The notes beneath the pieces were generated by a model. It had not been told where the DNA came from, searched no databases, and was given only the letters and a program-made list of their open reading frames with translations. Shown piece after piece: positions 1-8,986 of a stretch of DNA of 64,000 nucleotides. The first letter of the stretch is position 1. Each line of letters opens with the position of its first letter. The DNA is taken from contig JBNKUI010000038.1 in the NCBI GenBank assembly GCA_050298535.1, positions 1 to 64,000 on the forward strand. The letters are read 5' to 3'. The stretch is from JABDMH01 sp050298535 (lineage in GTDB: Bacteria > Bacteroidota > Bacteroidia > Chitinophagales > Saprospiraceae). A program made the translations under genes and the position numbers.

Positions 1-1044
1 GGAACGCCAACCATGGGAGGTGTGATCATTATCCTTGCTACCCTGTTGCCGGCTCTTTTATTGGCGCGACTGGATAATGTATATGTGATATTGATGATTG
101 TCGTCACCGTCTGGATGGCATTGATCGGATTTACGGATGACTATATCAAAGTATTCAAGAAAGATAAAGGAGGATTGAAAGGTAGAACCAAGGTGCTGGG
201 CCAGGTGGTGTTGGGCTTAATTGTGGGATTGGTTATGCTCTTCAGCGACCAGGTGGTGGTGCGCATGTCACCCGCTGAGGCAGAGCTGGGTGGTTATGAA
301 ATACTGGAACGTGTCAATATTAATCCAAGAACAAATCAACCTACCAAAGAATCAGTCTATGTCAAAACGACACTGACCAATGTGCCCTTCCTGAAAGGGA
401 ATAATCTGGACTATACGACATTCCTGTGGTTTCTGAAAGACAATGCCTCAAAGTGGGTTTGGGTCATCTTTCTTCCCCTGATCATCATTATCGTGACGGC
501 TGTTTCTAATGGAGCCAATCTGACCGATGGGCTGGATGGCCTAGCCACAGGTGTGTCTGCTGTAGTGGGTGGTACACTCGGAATTTTAGCATATGTGTCC
601 AGTCACACACTGTTTGCGGATTATCTAAATATTCTGTACTTACCCTACACGAGTGAATTGGTGGTGTTTTCCGCCTGCTTCATAGGGGGTTGCATAGGTT
701 TTCTCTGGTATAATGCTTATCCTGCTAAGGTCTTCATGGGAGATACAGGGAGTCTGACGATTGGTGGTATTATTGCCACTATGGCTATTGTGCTTAGGAA
801 AGAACTATTGATTCCGCTTCTCTGCGGCATCTTCTTGGTGGAAAATTTGTCTGTGGTTTTGCAGGTTTTTTACTTCAAATACACTCGCAAAAAGTACGGG
901 GAAGGAAGACGACTTTTTCGCATGGCACCACTTCATCATCACTATCAGAAACTAGGAATGCACGAGTCCAAAATCGTAGCTCGTTTCTGGATTGTTTCCG
1001 TCCTTTTGGCGGTTCTCACCATTATTACCTTAAAAATAAGGTAG
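1..1044 (+). CDS. mraY: Phospho-N-acetylmuramoyl-pentapeptide transferase, 5' end cut by window
   Basis: This integral membrane enzyme moves phospho-MurNAc-pentapeptide from UDP to undecaprenyl phosphate, making lipid I. The reading frame is open to base 1 and reads G-T-P-T-M-G-G, the conserved family motif, so the ATG at 13 is internal and the true start lies upstream. Visible family motifs are the Asp-Asp pair in GFTDDYIK, NLTDGLDGLA, FMGDTGSL and the histidine cluster PLHHHYQKLG near the C-terminus, which is complete. Several hydrophobic segments are evident. It heads the dcw cluster seen here. In most Bacteroidota murD follows directly, but here a 266-base non-coding gap and then ftsW follow. 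Identification is firm; only the N-terminus is missing. Confidence 0.97.
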   Translation, partial: GTPTMGGVIIILATLLPALLLARLDNVYVILMIVVTVWMALIGFTDDYIKVFKKDKGGLKGRTKVLGQVVLGLIVGLVMLFSDQVVVRMSPAEAELGGYEILERVNINPRTNQPTKESVYVKTTLTNVPFLKGNNLDYTTFLWFLKDNASKWVWVIFLPLIIIIVTAVSNGANLTDGLDGLATGVSAVVGGTLGILAYVSSHTLFADYLNILYLPYTSELVVFSACFIGGCIGFLWYNAYPAKVFMGDTGSLTIGGIIATMAIVLRKELLIPLLCGIFLVENLSVVLQVFYFKYTRKKYGEGRRLFRMAPLHHHYQKLGMHESKIVARFWIVSVLLAVLTIITLKIR

Positions 1045-1113
1045 TACATATTTCAAAAAAATTATATTAATTAAAAAAGTCATCTGTAAATTATTATTAT
1101 TGTGGAATATACA

Positions 1114-1121
1114 TATATTTG
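1114..1121 (+). promoter_or_regulatory. Bacteroidota-type -7 box upstream of ftsW
   Basis: TATATTTG matches the TAnnTTTG -7 consensus of Bacteroidota sigma factors. No TTG is present at the expected -33 distance, where the sequence reads TTA, so the match is partial. Initiation near 1128 would give ftsW a leader of about 180 bases containing the hairpins at 1207-1271. It would let the distal dcw genes be transcribed independently of mraY. Confidence 0.4.
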
Positions 1122-1206
1122 TATACTATAATAGATAAGGACTTTTTAAGAACAACTACAAATTCAAATCCCAGTGGGGAGGGCTTTTCGACTAAGGGTC
1201 CAAAAT

Positions 1207-1271
1207 GTTGAGAAATCAACGAAAAACTTTAAATGGTTAGGGGGTGTCTCAGGCACTCCTCCTTTAAAGTT
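1207..1271 (+). promoter_or_regulatory. Structured RNA leader of ftsW
   Basis: Two hairpins lie in series. The first pairs 1207-1211 (GTTGA) with 1216-1220 (TCAAC) across a GAAA tetraloop of the stable GNRA class. The second has an outer 9-bp stem, 1225-1233 (AACTTTAAA) with 1263-1271 (TTTAAAGTT), enclosing a GC-rich inner stem around 1240-1246 and 1254-1261 with a 7-base loop. No T-tract follows, so it is not a classic terminator. It ends 39 bases before the ftsW start codon and occupies the place where murD is normally found. Its function is unknown; I do not recognise a known RNA family. Confidence 0.45.
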
Positions 1272-1310
1272 CTTTAGAGGAAACAACTAAATCGACACTC
1301 AAAGAGGAAA

Positions 1311-2483
1311 ATGAATAAGGCGCTTTCACTTAAAGGCAGAATATACAAGGAGCTTAAGGGCGACCTTGCTATTTGGCTGGTGATTACCTTTCTCGCCGCT
1401 TTCTCATTGATGGCGATTTACAGCAGTACAGAGACATTGGCTTACCGGGAGCAGCGAGGAAATACAGAATACTACGTGATTAAACACTTTGTAATCCTGA
1501 TGGCAGGATTGTTTTGTGCGTATCTGTGCCACCTGCTCAACTATATGCGATATGCTACAATTGGACCTATCCTCTTGTGGATAGCAGTGCCATTGTTAGC
1601 ATATACATCATTTTTTGCTCCGGAGGTGAATGAAGCACGTCGCTGGTTGTCTGTGCCGGGTATTGGGATATCGATTCAACCCTCTGACTTCGCGAAAATT
1701 GCCTTGATCATTCATTTGGCCCGTTCGATCGCATTCAGGCAGGATGTAATCAAGGACACTCGGAAAGCCTGGAGGATCATCGCACCAGTACCACTGGTAT
1801 GTGTGTTGATGGCTCCGGCCGATTTATCTGGAGCGTTGGTGTTGTTTGTGACCTGTATACTGATGATGTTTATAGGTCGGGTAGGTTTGAAATTTATCGG
1901 TGGCCTGATTGTCATCGGTCTTGTCTTTTTAGCGGGTCTGATCCTGGTTGGGTATATGGCCCCTGATATGGTGAGAGTGCATACCTGGGCTTCGAGGATC
2001 TCAGAGTTTATGAATGATCCCAATGGTGGATATCAGGTACAACAGGCTAAAATTGCCATCGCTGAAGGGGGATGGTTTGGTGTAGGTCCTGGACAAAGTA
2101 CCCAGGACAACTATCTACCATATCCTTATGCAGATTTTATCTACGCCATTATTTGCGAAGAGTATGGTCTCCTGGGGGGATCAGCGATTATAATACTGTA
2201 CTTGGTTCTGGCTGTCCGGTGCATGCGCTTGGTGACTCGAAGTCCAAAGGCTTTCGGAGCCATCCTGGCGATCGGACTATGCCTGAGTTTGGTACTACAG
2301 GCATACGCCAATATTGCGGTGTCTGTCAACTTGGTCCCGGTGACGGGGCTCACACTTCCCATGGTAAGTATGGGAGGTACTTCGATCATATTTAGCTGTA
2401 TATCATTTGGGATTATTCTCAGTGTCAGCAAGTATATCGAAACAATGAAAGAAGAGTTTCCCGTGAAGACCGCCAGTGCGTAA
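1311..2483 (+). CDS. ftsW: Division-specific SEDS glycosyltransferase FtsW
   Basis: FtsW polymerises septal peptidoglycan from lipid II together with a class B penicillin-binding protein. The 390-residue product is a multipass membrane protein with SEDS landmarks: NEARRWLSV at about 107-115, QPSDFAK at 123-129, and YADFIYAIICEEYG at about 273-286, where D275 matches the catalytic aspartate of RodA. The ATG start is preceded by AAAGAGGAAA. The stop codon overlaps the possible GTG start of murG, which implies translational coupling. The N-terminus is a cytoplasmic tail of about 20 residues followed by the first membrane segment. Identification as FtsW rather than RodA rests on its place between mraY and murG/ftsQ/ftsA/ftsZ. 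Confidence 0.96.
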   Translation: MNKALSLKGRIYKELKGDLAIWLVITFLAAFSLMAIYSSTETLAYREQRGNTEYYVIKHFVILMAGLFCAYLCHLLNYMRYATIGPILLWIAVPLLAYTSFFAPEVNEARRWLSVPGIGISIQPSDFAKIALIIHLARSIAFRQDVIKDTRKAWRIIAPVPLVCVLMAPADLSGALVLFVTCILMMFIGRVGLKFIGGLIVIGLVFLAGLILVGYMAPDMVRVHTWASRISEFMNDPNGGYQVQQAKIAIAEGGWFGVGPGQSTQDNYLPYPYADFIYAIICEEYGLLGGSAIIILYLVLAVRCMRLVTRSPKAFGAILAIGLCLSLVLQAYANIAVSVNLVPVTGLTLPMVSMGGTSIIFSCISFGIILSVSKYIETMKEEFPVKTASA

Positions 2484-2487
2484 ACCC

Positions 2488-3576
2488 ATGCAGAAACGCA
2501 GGTTTATCATCAGTGGTGGAGGTAGCGGAGGTCACATTTTCCCTGCAATTGCTATTGCAAATGCATTGAAGCAGGAGGTTTCGGATGCAAATATTTTGTT
2601 TGTCGGGGCCAAGGGGAAAATGGAGATGGAAAAGGTACCTAAAGCGGGGTACCCGATAAAAGGACTGTGGATAAGCGGTCTGCAAAGGTCTTTGACATGG
2701 AAGAATCTATTGTTTCCAATTAAACTCGTAAGTAGCCTCTGGTCTGCGAGAAGGATTATAAAATCTTTTCGACCGGATGTGGTGATTGGAGTGGGAGGCT
2801 TTGCTAGTGGTCCCACGTTGGCTATGGCTGCCAGAATGGGTATTCCCACTTTGGTGCAGGAACAGAATAGCTTTCCAGGCCTCACCAATCGATGGCTGGC
2901 TGGAAAAGTGGATAAGATTTGTGTGGCATACTCGGATATGCAACGATACTTTCCTGCCGAAAAGCTGATTGAAACCGGAAATCCTGTTAGGCAGGATCTG
3001 GAGTTTCTCGAAGGTGTACATGAAGCCAGAACCACTATGAACTTAGCAGCAGATAAAAAAACCATACTGATTTTCGGAGGCAGTCTTGGAGCCGGGACAT
3101 TGAATGAAGCGATGAAATCTGCCTATGAGCTTTTGTTGAATAGTGACATCCAGGTCATCTGGCAGATCGGCAAATACTATGAACGAGCTTATATGGAGTG
3201 TGAAACGGCCCAACTGGAAAATGTAAATGCCCAGGTATTTATCGATGACATGGCAAAGGCATATGCAGCAGCAGATCTTGTGGTTTGCAGAGCGGGTGCA
3301 CTTACTATTGCCGAGATAAGTCTACTGGGGAAACCTACTATTTTGATTCCCTCGCCAAATGTGGCGGAGGATCATCAAACAAAAAATGCGAAATCCCTCA
3401 CAGCTGTAGATGCGGCGATGATGATCGAGGATAGTAAGGCAGGTGCAGTGTTGATAAAAGAAGCAATTGATTTAGTCCATGATGCTGAAAAATTGAAAGC
3501 ATTGAGCGGTCGAATAAAGACATTGGCCCGCCCACATGCTACAAAAGATATAGTAAGAGTGATTTTAAACATGTAA
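2488..3576 (+). CDS. murG: UDP-GlcNAc:lipid I N-acetylglucosaminyltransferase MurG
   Basis: MurG adds GlcNAc to lipid I at the cytoplasmic face of the inner membrane, giving lipid II. The protein shows the N-terminal glycine loop GGGSGGH (residues 10-16), GVGGFASGP, and the C-terminal donor-binding CRAGALTIAEI motif of GT28 enzymes. Its length of about 362 residues is normal. Two starts are possible: GTG at 2476, which overlaps the ftsW stop, or ATG at 2488. I prefer the ATG because it places the glycine loop at the usual distance. In related genomes murC follows; here ftsQ begins 15 bases downstream with no murC. Confidence 0.96.
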   Translation: MQKRRFIISGGGSGGHIFPAIAIANALKQEVSDANILFVGAKGKMEMEKVPKAGYPIKGLWISGLQRSLTWKNLLFPIKLVSSLWSARRIIKSFRPDVVIGVGGFASGPTLAMAARMGIPTLVQEQNSFPGLTNRWLAGKVDKICVAYSDMQRYFPAEKLIETGNPVRQDLEFLEGVHEARTTMNLAADKKTILIFGGSLGAGTLNEAMKSAYELLLNSDIQVIWQIGKYYERAYMECETAQLENVNAQVFIDDMAKAYAAADLVVCRAGALTIAEISLLGKPTILIPSPNVAEDHQTKNAKSLTAVDAAMMIEDSKAGAVLIKEAIDLVHDAEKLKALSGRIKTLARPHATKDIVRVILNM

Positions 3577-3590
3577 TTGCTGCTATTGAA

Positions 3591-4376
3591 ATGAATAAGA
3601 ACGTCCAAAAATTAAAGCAAATATCCGTTGTGATGGCCTGGTGCCTACTTGGATTGGCGCTGGTATTTGGGACGATGGCAGCAGTAGATACGCAGCAGAC
3701 TAAAGATACTGCTGCAGTGCAATATAGGCTTGATCATCTTGAAGACGGAAATGATCTCATCACAGTGGATGAAGTAAAAGAACGGATCATCAAGGCCTAT
3801 GACATTGATTTGGTGGGAGTAGAGCTGGATCGTATAGACCTGGAAGACATTGAGAGACTACTTAACACAGAGGCTTTTATCAGGAAGGCCGATGCGTATG
3901 TAGATTCAAGGGAGACGCTGCACATTGACATAGTGCAACGTACACCTCTCTTACGAGTGATTGACATCAGTGGCAATAACTACTATCTCGATACTGAGGG
4001 TGTACGACTGCCATTGTCCAGGCACTTTACTGCGAGGGTTCCGGTCGTATCAGGCGCCTTAGAGCCCTATAAGATGGGCTTTGATACCACAGATACGAGG
4101 TTGCATGATGTATTCGAGATTGCCAGACTAGCCAGGCAGGATGATTTCTTGGATGCATGGCTGGAAAGTATTTATGTCGATCGTGACGGTGAGATTGCTT
4201 TGCAGGGAAATGTTGGCAGTTTTGAAGTCATCGTCGGTGATGCTGATAATCTCGAAGCCAAGATGCAAAAGATGAAAAATTTCATGCGGCAGGGTTTGCC
4301 TCTCGTAGGGTGGAAGGAACTGGAAAGTATCAATGTGAAATTTGACCGACAAGTAATAACCAAGGAAAGGACTTAA
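3591..4376 (+). CDS. ftsQ: Cell division protein FtsQ
   Basis: FtsQ is a bitopic divisome scaffold that links early and late division proteins. The 261-residue product has a short cytoplasmic tail, one membrane helix at about residues 10-31, and a periplasmic part beginning with a POTRA-like region (about 55-120, containing ITVDEVKERI and LHIDIVQRTPLLRVID). These are the usual Bacteroidota FtsQ features. Primary sequence conservation in this family is low, so the call leans on topology and on the position between murG and ftsA. The gap to ftsA is 30 bases. Confidence 0.9.
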   Translation: MNKNVQKLKQISVVMAWCLLGLALVFGTMAAVDTQQTKDTAAVQYRLDHLEDGNDLITVDEVKERIIKAYDIDLVGVELDRIDLEDIERLLNTEAFIRKADAYVDSRETLHIDIVQRTPLLRVIDISGNNYYLDTEGVRLPLSRHFTARVPVVSGALEPYKMGFDTTDTRLHDVFEIARLARQDDFLDAWLESIYVDRDGEIALQGNVGSFEVIVGDADNLEAKMQKMKNFMRQGLPLVGWKELESINVKFDRQVITKERT

Positions 4377-4406
4377 GAAATCTTAGAACAATAAACAGCG
4401 GGTGAA

Positions 4407-5780
4407 ATGAGACCTTATGAATTTGATCCAAAAGAAGTAGTCGTCGCTGTCGATATCGGCACAACGAAAGTTGTAGCTATCGCCGGGCGATTAAACGAAT
4501 ATGGAAAGATCGAGATACTGGGTCTGGGTAAAGTGCGCTCAGACGGTGTCATACGTGGCGTCATTTCCAATATCGAAAAGACTGTGAATGCCATCAAGGA
4601 TGCTATCACTGCCGTAGAAAAGCAGATCGAGGCAAAAGTGAAGATCGTCCATGTGGGTATTGCGGGACAGCACATCAAAAGCTTGCATCACCGTGGCATA
4701 TTGACCCGGGATAATGCTCATGATGAGATATCACAGGATGACATCAACATGCTCATACATGATATGTATAAGCTGGTATTGCCAGCTGGTGACAAGATCC
4801 TACACGTCATTCCACAGGAATATACCGTGGATCGTGAGCAAGGTATACTGGATCCCATCGGGATGTCAGGCATCCGACTGGAGGCAAACTTCCATATAAT
4901 TACTGGCCAGATCACGGCATCCAGTAATATTTTGCGTTGCCTTGAGAAGGTGGGGCTGGAGGTGGCCGATCTTACCTTGGAGCCCATAGCCAGTGCCGAA
5001 TCCATTCTTAGTGAAGAAGAAAAGCAGGCAGGAATTGTGTTGGTGGATATCGGTGGAGGTACTACAGATATTACCATCTATCAGGAAGGAATTATTCGTC
5101 ACACCGCTGTCATACCCTTTGGTGGCAATGTCGTGACAAAGGATATAAAGGAAGGATGCACCATCATGCCGCACCAGGCAGAAAAGCTAAAAACCAAATT
5201 TGGTTCAGCTCTGGCTGATAAGGTTTTTGACAATCGGATCATCACGATCCCTGGATTGAAGGGACGGGCACCCAAAGAGATTTCAGAAAAGAATCTAGCA
5301 CTGATTATTCAGGCACGTATGGAAGAGATCCTTGATTATGTCATCTGGGACATCCAACGATCTGGATATGAGAACAAACTCATTGGCGGTATCGTGCTGA
5401 CAGGCGGCGGATCGCTTCTTAAGCATATCGATCTGCTGAGCGAGTTTCATACGGGAATTCCCACTCGGATCGGTCTTCCGGTGGACATTTTGGCGCACGG
5501 CTATCCGCAGGAAATTGCCACGCCAATCTGTGCTACTTCTGTGGGGCTGCTAAAGCATGCCATTGATCATAGAGATTATGAAACGGCTTTGGAAGTACCC
5601 GAAAAGGAAATTGTAAAAGAAGAATCCATGATAGAAGATCAAAGAACAACAGATCCAGGTATCGAAGGTGAGTCTGATCATAGCGGAACTCAACTCGGAT
5701 TCTGGGGTAAGGCATTCCAAAGAACGAAGACATGGCTGGAAGGAGAACCCGATCCAGAAGATGATCCCGATTTAGACTAA
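4407..5780 (+). CDS. ftsA: Cell division actin homologue FtsA
   Basis: FtsA is an actin-fold ATPase that tethers FtsZ to the membrane and recruits later divisome proteins. The 457-residue product begins with the phosphate-1 motif VAVDIGTTKVVAI. It carries SHS2-domain sequence (HVGIAGQHI), the phosphate-2 motif VDIGGGTTDITIY and the adenosine motif IVLTGGGSLL. The C-terminus has an amphipathic FWGKAFQRTKTWL stretch, suited to membrane targeting, followed by an unusually acidic ending (EPDPEDDPDLD). It lies 56 bases upstream of ftsZ in the same operon. Confidence 0.97.
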   Translation: MRPYEFDPKEVVVAVDIGTTKVVAIAGRLNEYGKIEILGLGKVRSDGVIRGVISNIEKTVNAIKDAITAVEKQIEAKVKIVHVGIAGQHIKSLHHRGILTRDNAHDEISQDDINMLIHDMYKLVLPAGDKILHVIPQEYTVDREQGILDPIGMSGIRLEANFHIITGQITASSNILRCLEKVGLEVADLTLEPIASAESILSEEEKQAGIVLVDIGGGTTDITIYQEGIIRHTAVIPFGGNVVTKDIKEGCTIMPHQAEKLKTKFGSALADKVFDNRIITIPGLKGRAPKEISEKNLALIIQARMEEILDYVIWDIQRSGYENKLIGGIVLTGGGSLLKHIDLLSEFHTGIPTRIGLPVDILAHGYPQEIATPICATSVGLLKHAIDHRDYETALEVPEKEIVKEESMIEDQRTTDPGIEGESDHSGTQLGFWGKAFQRTKTWLEGEPDPEDDPDLD

Positions 5781-5836
5781 GCACTTTATAAAAACGAAAA
5801 CAATAACCTAATTCAATAATTACTAAATCCTAGATT

Positions 5837-7261
5837 ATGCAATTTGATATACCGACGGAAGAGCGATCCATCATCAAAGTAGTTGGCGTTGGCGGTGGTG
5901 GATGCAACGCTGTATCGCATATGTACAGTCAGGGCATCATCGGAGTTGATTTTGCCATTTGCAATACGGATAACCAGAGTATGGAGCTGAGTCCCGTGCC
6001 CACTAAAATTCAGTTGGGACCACACCTAACAGAGGGACGCGGAGCAGGTTCTTTACCACAAGTTGGAAAACAAGCTTGCATCGAATCCATTGAAGATGTG
6101 AGACGCTTTGTAGAAGAAAACACTAAAATGTTGTTCATCACGGCCGGTATGGGTGGCGGAACGGGAACGGGAGCAGCACCCATTATCGCGAAGGCTTCCA
6201 AAGAGATGGATATCCTCACCGTGGCTATCGTCACAATACCTTTTCGATTTGAGGGGAAGCGACGAAGAGATCAGGCGAATGCAGGACTAGAAGAATTGAA
6301 AAAGAATGTGGATTCACTCATCATTGTTTCCAACGATAAATTACGGGAGATTCACGGCAATCTGCCTCTTTCCGAGGCTTTTTCCAATGCCGATGATATC
6401 CTGTCCACTGCAGCAAAGGGAATTGCTGAAATCATTACCGTACCTGGATATGTGAATGTCGATTTTGAGGACGTAAATACTGTGATGAGAGATAGCGGAG
6501 TTTCGGTGATGGGAACTGCAATGGCAGAAGGTGAAGGTCGGGCAAGGAAAGCCGTTGATGAAGCGCTAAATAGTCCACTTCTGGAAGAAAATGATATCCG
6601 TGGTGCCAAGCACATATTGCTTAACATCACTTCTGGATCTAAGGAAGTGACGATGGACGAAATCTACGAGATTACTGAGTATGTACAAGATGAAGCGGGA
6701 TATGATACGGATCTGATTTGGGGTAATTGCCATGATGAAACCTTGGGAGATCATATCTGCGTAACGGTCATTGCTACTGGATTCGAGCATCGAGGAACAG
6801 AAGAAGATATAGCAGAACCCCAGCCCGAGAAGATTGTCGTATCGCTGGAAGATGACCGCCAAACCTCCCCAAAAGAACCTGTATATGAGACCGGCTATTC
6901 TGAGGGAAGCCATAAGAAAAGCATTGACCTCGAAATAGAAAATGCTCATACCTACGGACAAGGACAGATACACGGTGATCCCTACATGAGAAAAGAGGAA
7001 CCACCACGACACGAATCACGAGAAGAAGCAATAGAACACGATCGCAAGCAAAAGGAAGCGTTGAGATCGCAGAATAGAAGACTAACCAATCCACAATCGG
7101 TGATCGATATGGAGAATGAACCGGCATACTTACGTAGAGAGGTCCAGCTGGATGATGTCCCTCATTCATCCGAGGTAAATGTTTCTCGTTGGTCTATCTC
7201 AGTCGATGACGAGCCTGAAATAAGAAGAGACAATCCCTATTTACATGACAATGTAGATTAA
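5837..7261 (+). CDS. ftsZ: Cell division tubulin homologue FtsZ
   Basis: FtsZ is the GTPase that forms the cytokinetic ring. Of 474 residues, the first 320 or so are the tubulin-like core, with GGGGCNA near residues 19-25 and the signature GMGGGTGTGA at 104-113. NADDILSTAAKGIAEI and VNVDFEDVNTVM follow. A polar linker of about 100 residues leads to the C-terminal peptide NEPAYLRREVQLDD, which would bind FtsA. The extreme end, PYLHDNVD, is the additional conserved tail seen in Bacteroidota FtsZ. It is the last gene of the cluster; a strong terminator follows at 7337-7370. Confidence 0.98.
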   Translation: MQFDIPTEERSIIKVVGVGGGGCNAVSHMYSQGIIGVDFAICNTDNQSMELSPVPTKIQLGPHLTEGRGAGSLPQVGKQACIESIEDVRRFVEENTKMLFITAGMGGGTGTGAAPIIAKASKEMDILTVAIVTIPFRFEGKRRRDQANAGLEELKKNVDSLIIVSNDKLREIHGNLPLSEAFSNADDILSTAAKGIAEIITVPGYVNVDFEDVNTVMRDSGVSVMGTAMAEGEGRARKAVDEALNSPLLEENDIRGAKHILLNITSGSKEVTMDEIYEITEYVQDEAGYDTDLIWGNCHDETLGDHICVTVIATGFEHRGTEEDIAEPQPEKIVVSLEDDRQTSPKEPVYETGYSEGSHKKSIDLEIENAHTYGQGQIHGDPYMRKEEPPRHESREEAIEHDRKQKEALRSQNRRLTNPQSVIDMENEPAYLRREVQLDDVPHSSEVNVSRWSISVDDEPEIRRDNPYLHDNVD

Positions 7262-7336
7262 TTGATGGAATGCCGACAGCGAGTCGGTAAACAAGAATTT
7301 TCGTCTTTTTCTTGAGTTAGGTTTATTGTTCTTTGG

Positions 7337-7370
7337 GGCCACCTCTGAAAGAAGAGGTGGCCACTTTTTT
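7337..7370 (+). terminator. Rho-independent terminator after ftsZ
   Basis: A perfect 10-bp stem pairs 7337-7346 (GGCCACCTCT) with 7353-7362 across a GAAAGA loop and is followed by six T at 7365-7370. It ends the dcw operon before the convergent dehydratase gene. Confidence 0.92.
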
Positions 7371-7405
7371 GTGCCTACGCTGAAATTACATATATCAACC
7401 AGGGA

Positions 7406-8695
7406 TTAGTGATCCTTCACTGACCCGTCAAAACTGTCCCACATCTCGGGAAATTCCCATTCTGGTACACCGCGTTCATTTTCGACGATATCATCGTCTA
7501 ACTCCAATCCGAGGCCGGGTCCATCAATATTTCCTGCTAACACGATATGTCCATCATCCATGGTGAGTGGTTTTTTGACATAGCTCTTTCCCAAATAGCT
7601 TCTTTCCACTCCATCATCCGGTGCTGCTTGTAGACTAGGCAATTCGTGAGCGACCAGATTGGGGATAGAAGCCATCACATGCATGGAGGCTACGGCACCT
7701 ATGATTCCTTCCTTGGCATGAGGAAGCATACCGGCATAGTGGGCTTCTGCCAGGGTACTTATTGCTTTTAGTTCAGTGATACCGCCACAATGGGTGATAT
7801 CTGGTTGTAAAAGGGAAGCGGCCCCCAGAGACAATAATTCCCTAAACTGCCATTTAGTAACCATGCGTTCGCCAGTAGCGAATGGTATATGTGTCTTCTT
7901 TGCCATCTCAGCCATTAGTGGCAGGTTTTGAAACTGGATGGGTTCTTCATAGAACCAAGGCTGAAATTGCTCAAGTGCTTTGATGATCAGCATCGAAGTT
8001 TGAGGTTGATGATCACCATGCAGCTCAATACCCATATCCACCTCCGGCCCAATTGTTTCTCGTATGGCCTGAATTTTCTCGACTATACCCTGGATAAAGT
8101 GTGGATTTTCCACGTACCTCGAAAGACGACCGCGACTGGTGGTGACACCCACCTTCATGGAGCGGTAGCCTTCTGCCATGACCTTTTCTGCTCCTTCCGC
8201 ACTTCCGGCCTGTCCGTATACCCTGATCTTGTCCCGGTTAGGTCCACCCAGTAGTTCGTAAATCGGTACACCCAGTGCTTTTCCCTTGATATCCCACATG
8301 GCAATGTCCACTGCCGAAAGAGCACTGGTGAGGATAATACCGCCCCGGTAAAAGGCATGACGGTACATGGCCTGCCAGTGATGAGAGGGACGTCTTGGGT
8401 CCTTTCCAATTAAATATTTTTCCAACTCCTGGATGGCGGCCATTGTGGTAGGAATACGACCTTCCACAGTACCTTCTCCGAGGCCAATAATACCGGCATC
8501 AGTATGCATCTTCACGAAAATAGTGCGAAGCGTATGTACGGGTATGATTTCAAGTTTAGTGATTTTAATGGAATCTTTGGGATCGATGAGTGCTTTTGAA
8601 GCATTGAATGCTTGGGATTTGCTGGCTGTGGCCAGCCCTGCCAGACCCAGGGAAATACGTTTGACCCAAGATCGGCGTGTGACATTGTTTTTCAT
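7406..8695 (-). CDS. Exported enolase-superfamily acid-sugar dehydratase (galactonate-dehydratase-like)
   Basis: This protein of the mandelate racemase/muconate lactonizing group of the enolase superfamily probably dehydrates a sugar acid. After a Tat-like leader (TRRSWVKRISLGLAGLA, residues 6-22), the N-terminal capping domain ends near residue 150. A (beta/alpha)7-beta barrel follows. Metal-ligand positions are seen at E224 in IELHGDHQP, at FYEEP (250/251) and at GER (E276); PDITHCGG and the general-acid PHAKEG (H326) follow. The first ligand is Glu where D-galactonate dehydratases have Asp. Family members are usually cytoplasmic, so an export signal is notable. It is convergent with ftsZ and stands alone. 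The substrate cannot be read from the sequence. Confidence 0.85.
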   Translation of the reverse strand: MKNNVTRRSWVKRISLGLAGLATASKSQAFNASKALIDPKDSIKITKLEIIPVHTLRTIFVKMHTDAGIIGLGEGTVEGRIPTTMAAIQELEKYLIGKDPRRPSHHWQAMYRHAFYRGGIILTSALSAVDIAMWDIKGKALGVPIYELLGGPNRDKIRVYGQAGSAEGAEKVMAEGYRSMKVGVTTSRGRLSRYVENPHFIQGIVEKIQAIRETIGPEVDMGIELHGDHQPQTSMLIIKALEQFQPWFYEEPIQFQNLPLMAEMAKKTHIPFATGERMVTKWQFRELLSLGAASLLQPDITHCGGITELKAISTLAEAHYAGMLPHAKEGIIGAVASMHVMASIPNLVAHELPSLQAAPDDGVERSYLGKSYVKKPLTMDDGHIVLAGNIDGPGLGLELDDDIVENERGVPEWEFPEMWDSFDGSVKDH

Positions 8696-8778
8696 AGCTT
8701 AAATACATGTGGTGAAAGAAATATGGCTATCTCTAAATAGCCTAATACTTTAAGATCCGAAAAACAATTCACATGCAA

Positions 8779-8980
8779 TGGTACAAAAAAGAAAATGGGA
8801 GACGTACAGTCCATCCTCCCATTTCCACATACTACGGTTTAATAAGGCTCATCAGTAACAGAGTACTCATAAGATAAATAACGGGACAAGTCCCACATCA
8901 CGAGATATAATAACAAACGGAGAATCTATTCATAAAAGAAAATCGAAAAAGGAAATTTCGATTTGAGTGTTGATCTAAAG
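8779..8980 (-). promoter_or_regulatory. Structured leader with internal terminator upstream of the dehydratase (or a separate small RNA)
   Basis: Read on the minus strand, three hairpins occur in order: 8964-8956 with 8948-8940 (9 bp), a small one around 8894-8883 (GGGACAAGTCCC), and 8824-8816 with 8801-8793 (AAATGGGAG/CTCCCATTT, 14-base loop). The last is followed by a T-rich run (TTTTCTTTTTT, to about 8781), which makes a good intrinsic terminator. No gene lies on this strand between 8825 and 9190. The dehydratase starts 85 bases beyond the terminator. This fits either a transcription attenuator or riboswitch-like leader, or an independent RNA of about 200 bases. I recognise no known riboswitch family. 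Confidence 0.45.
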
Positions 8981-8986
8981 ACACCA

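Noticed and set aside
2072..2395. Open frames inside ftsW, murG and other long genes on either strand
   Set aside because: They are out-of-frame shadows of well-supported genes with no independent motifs.
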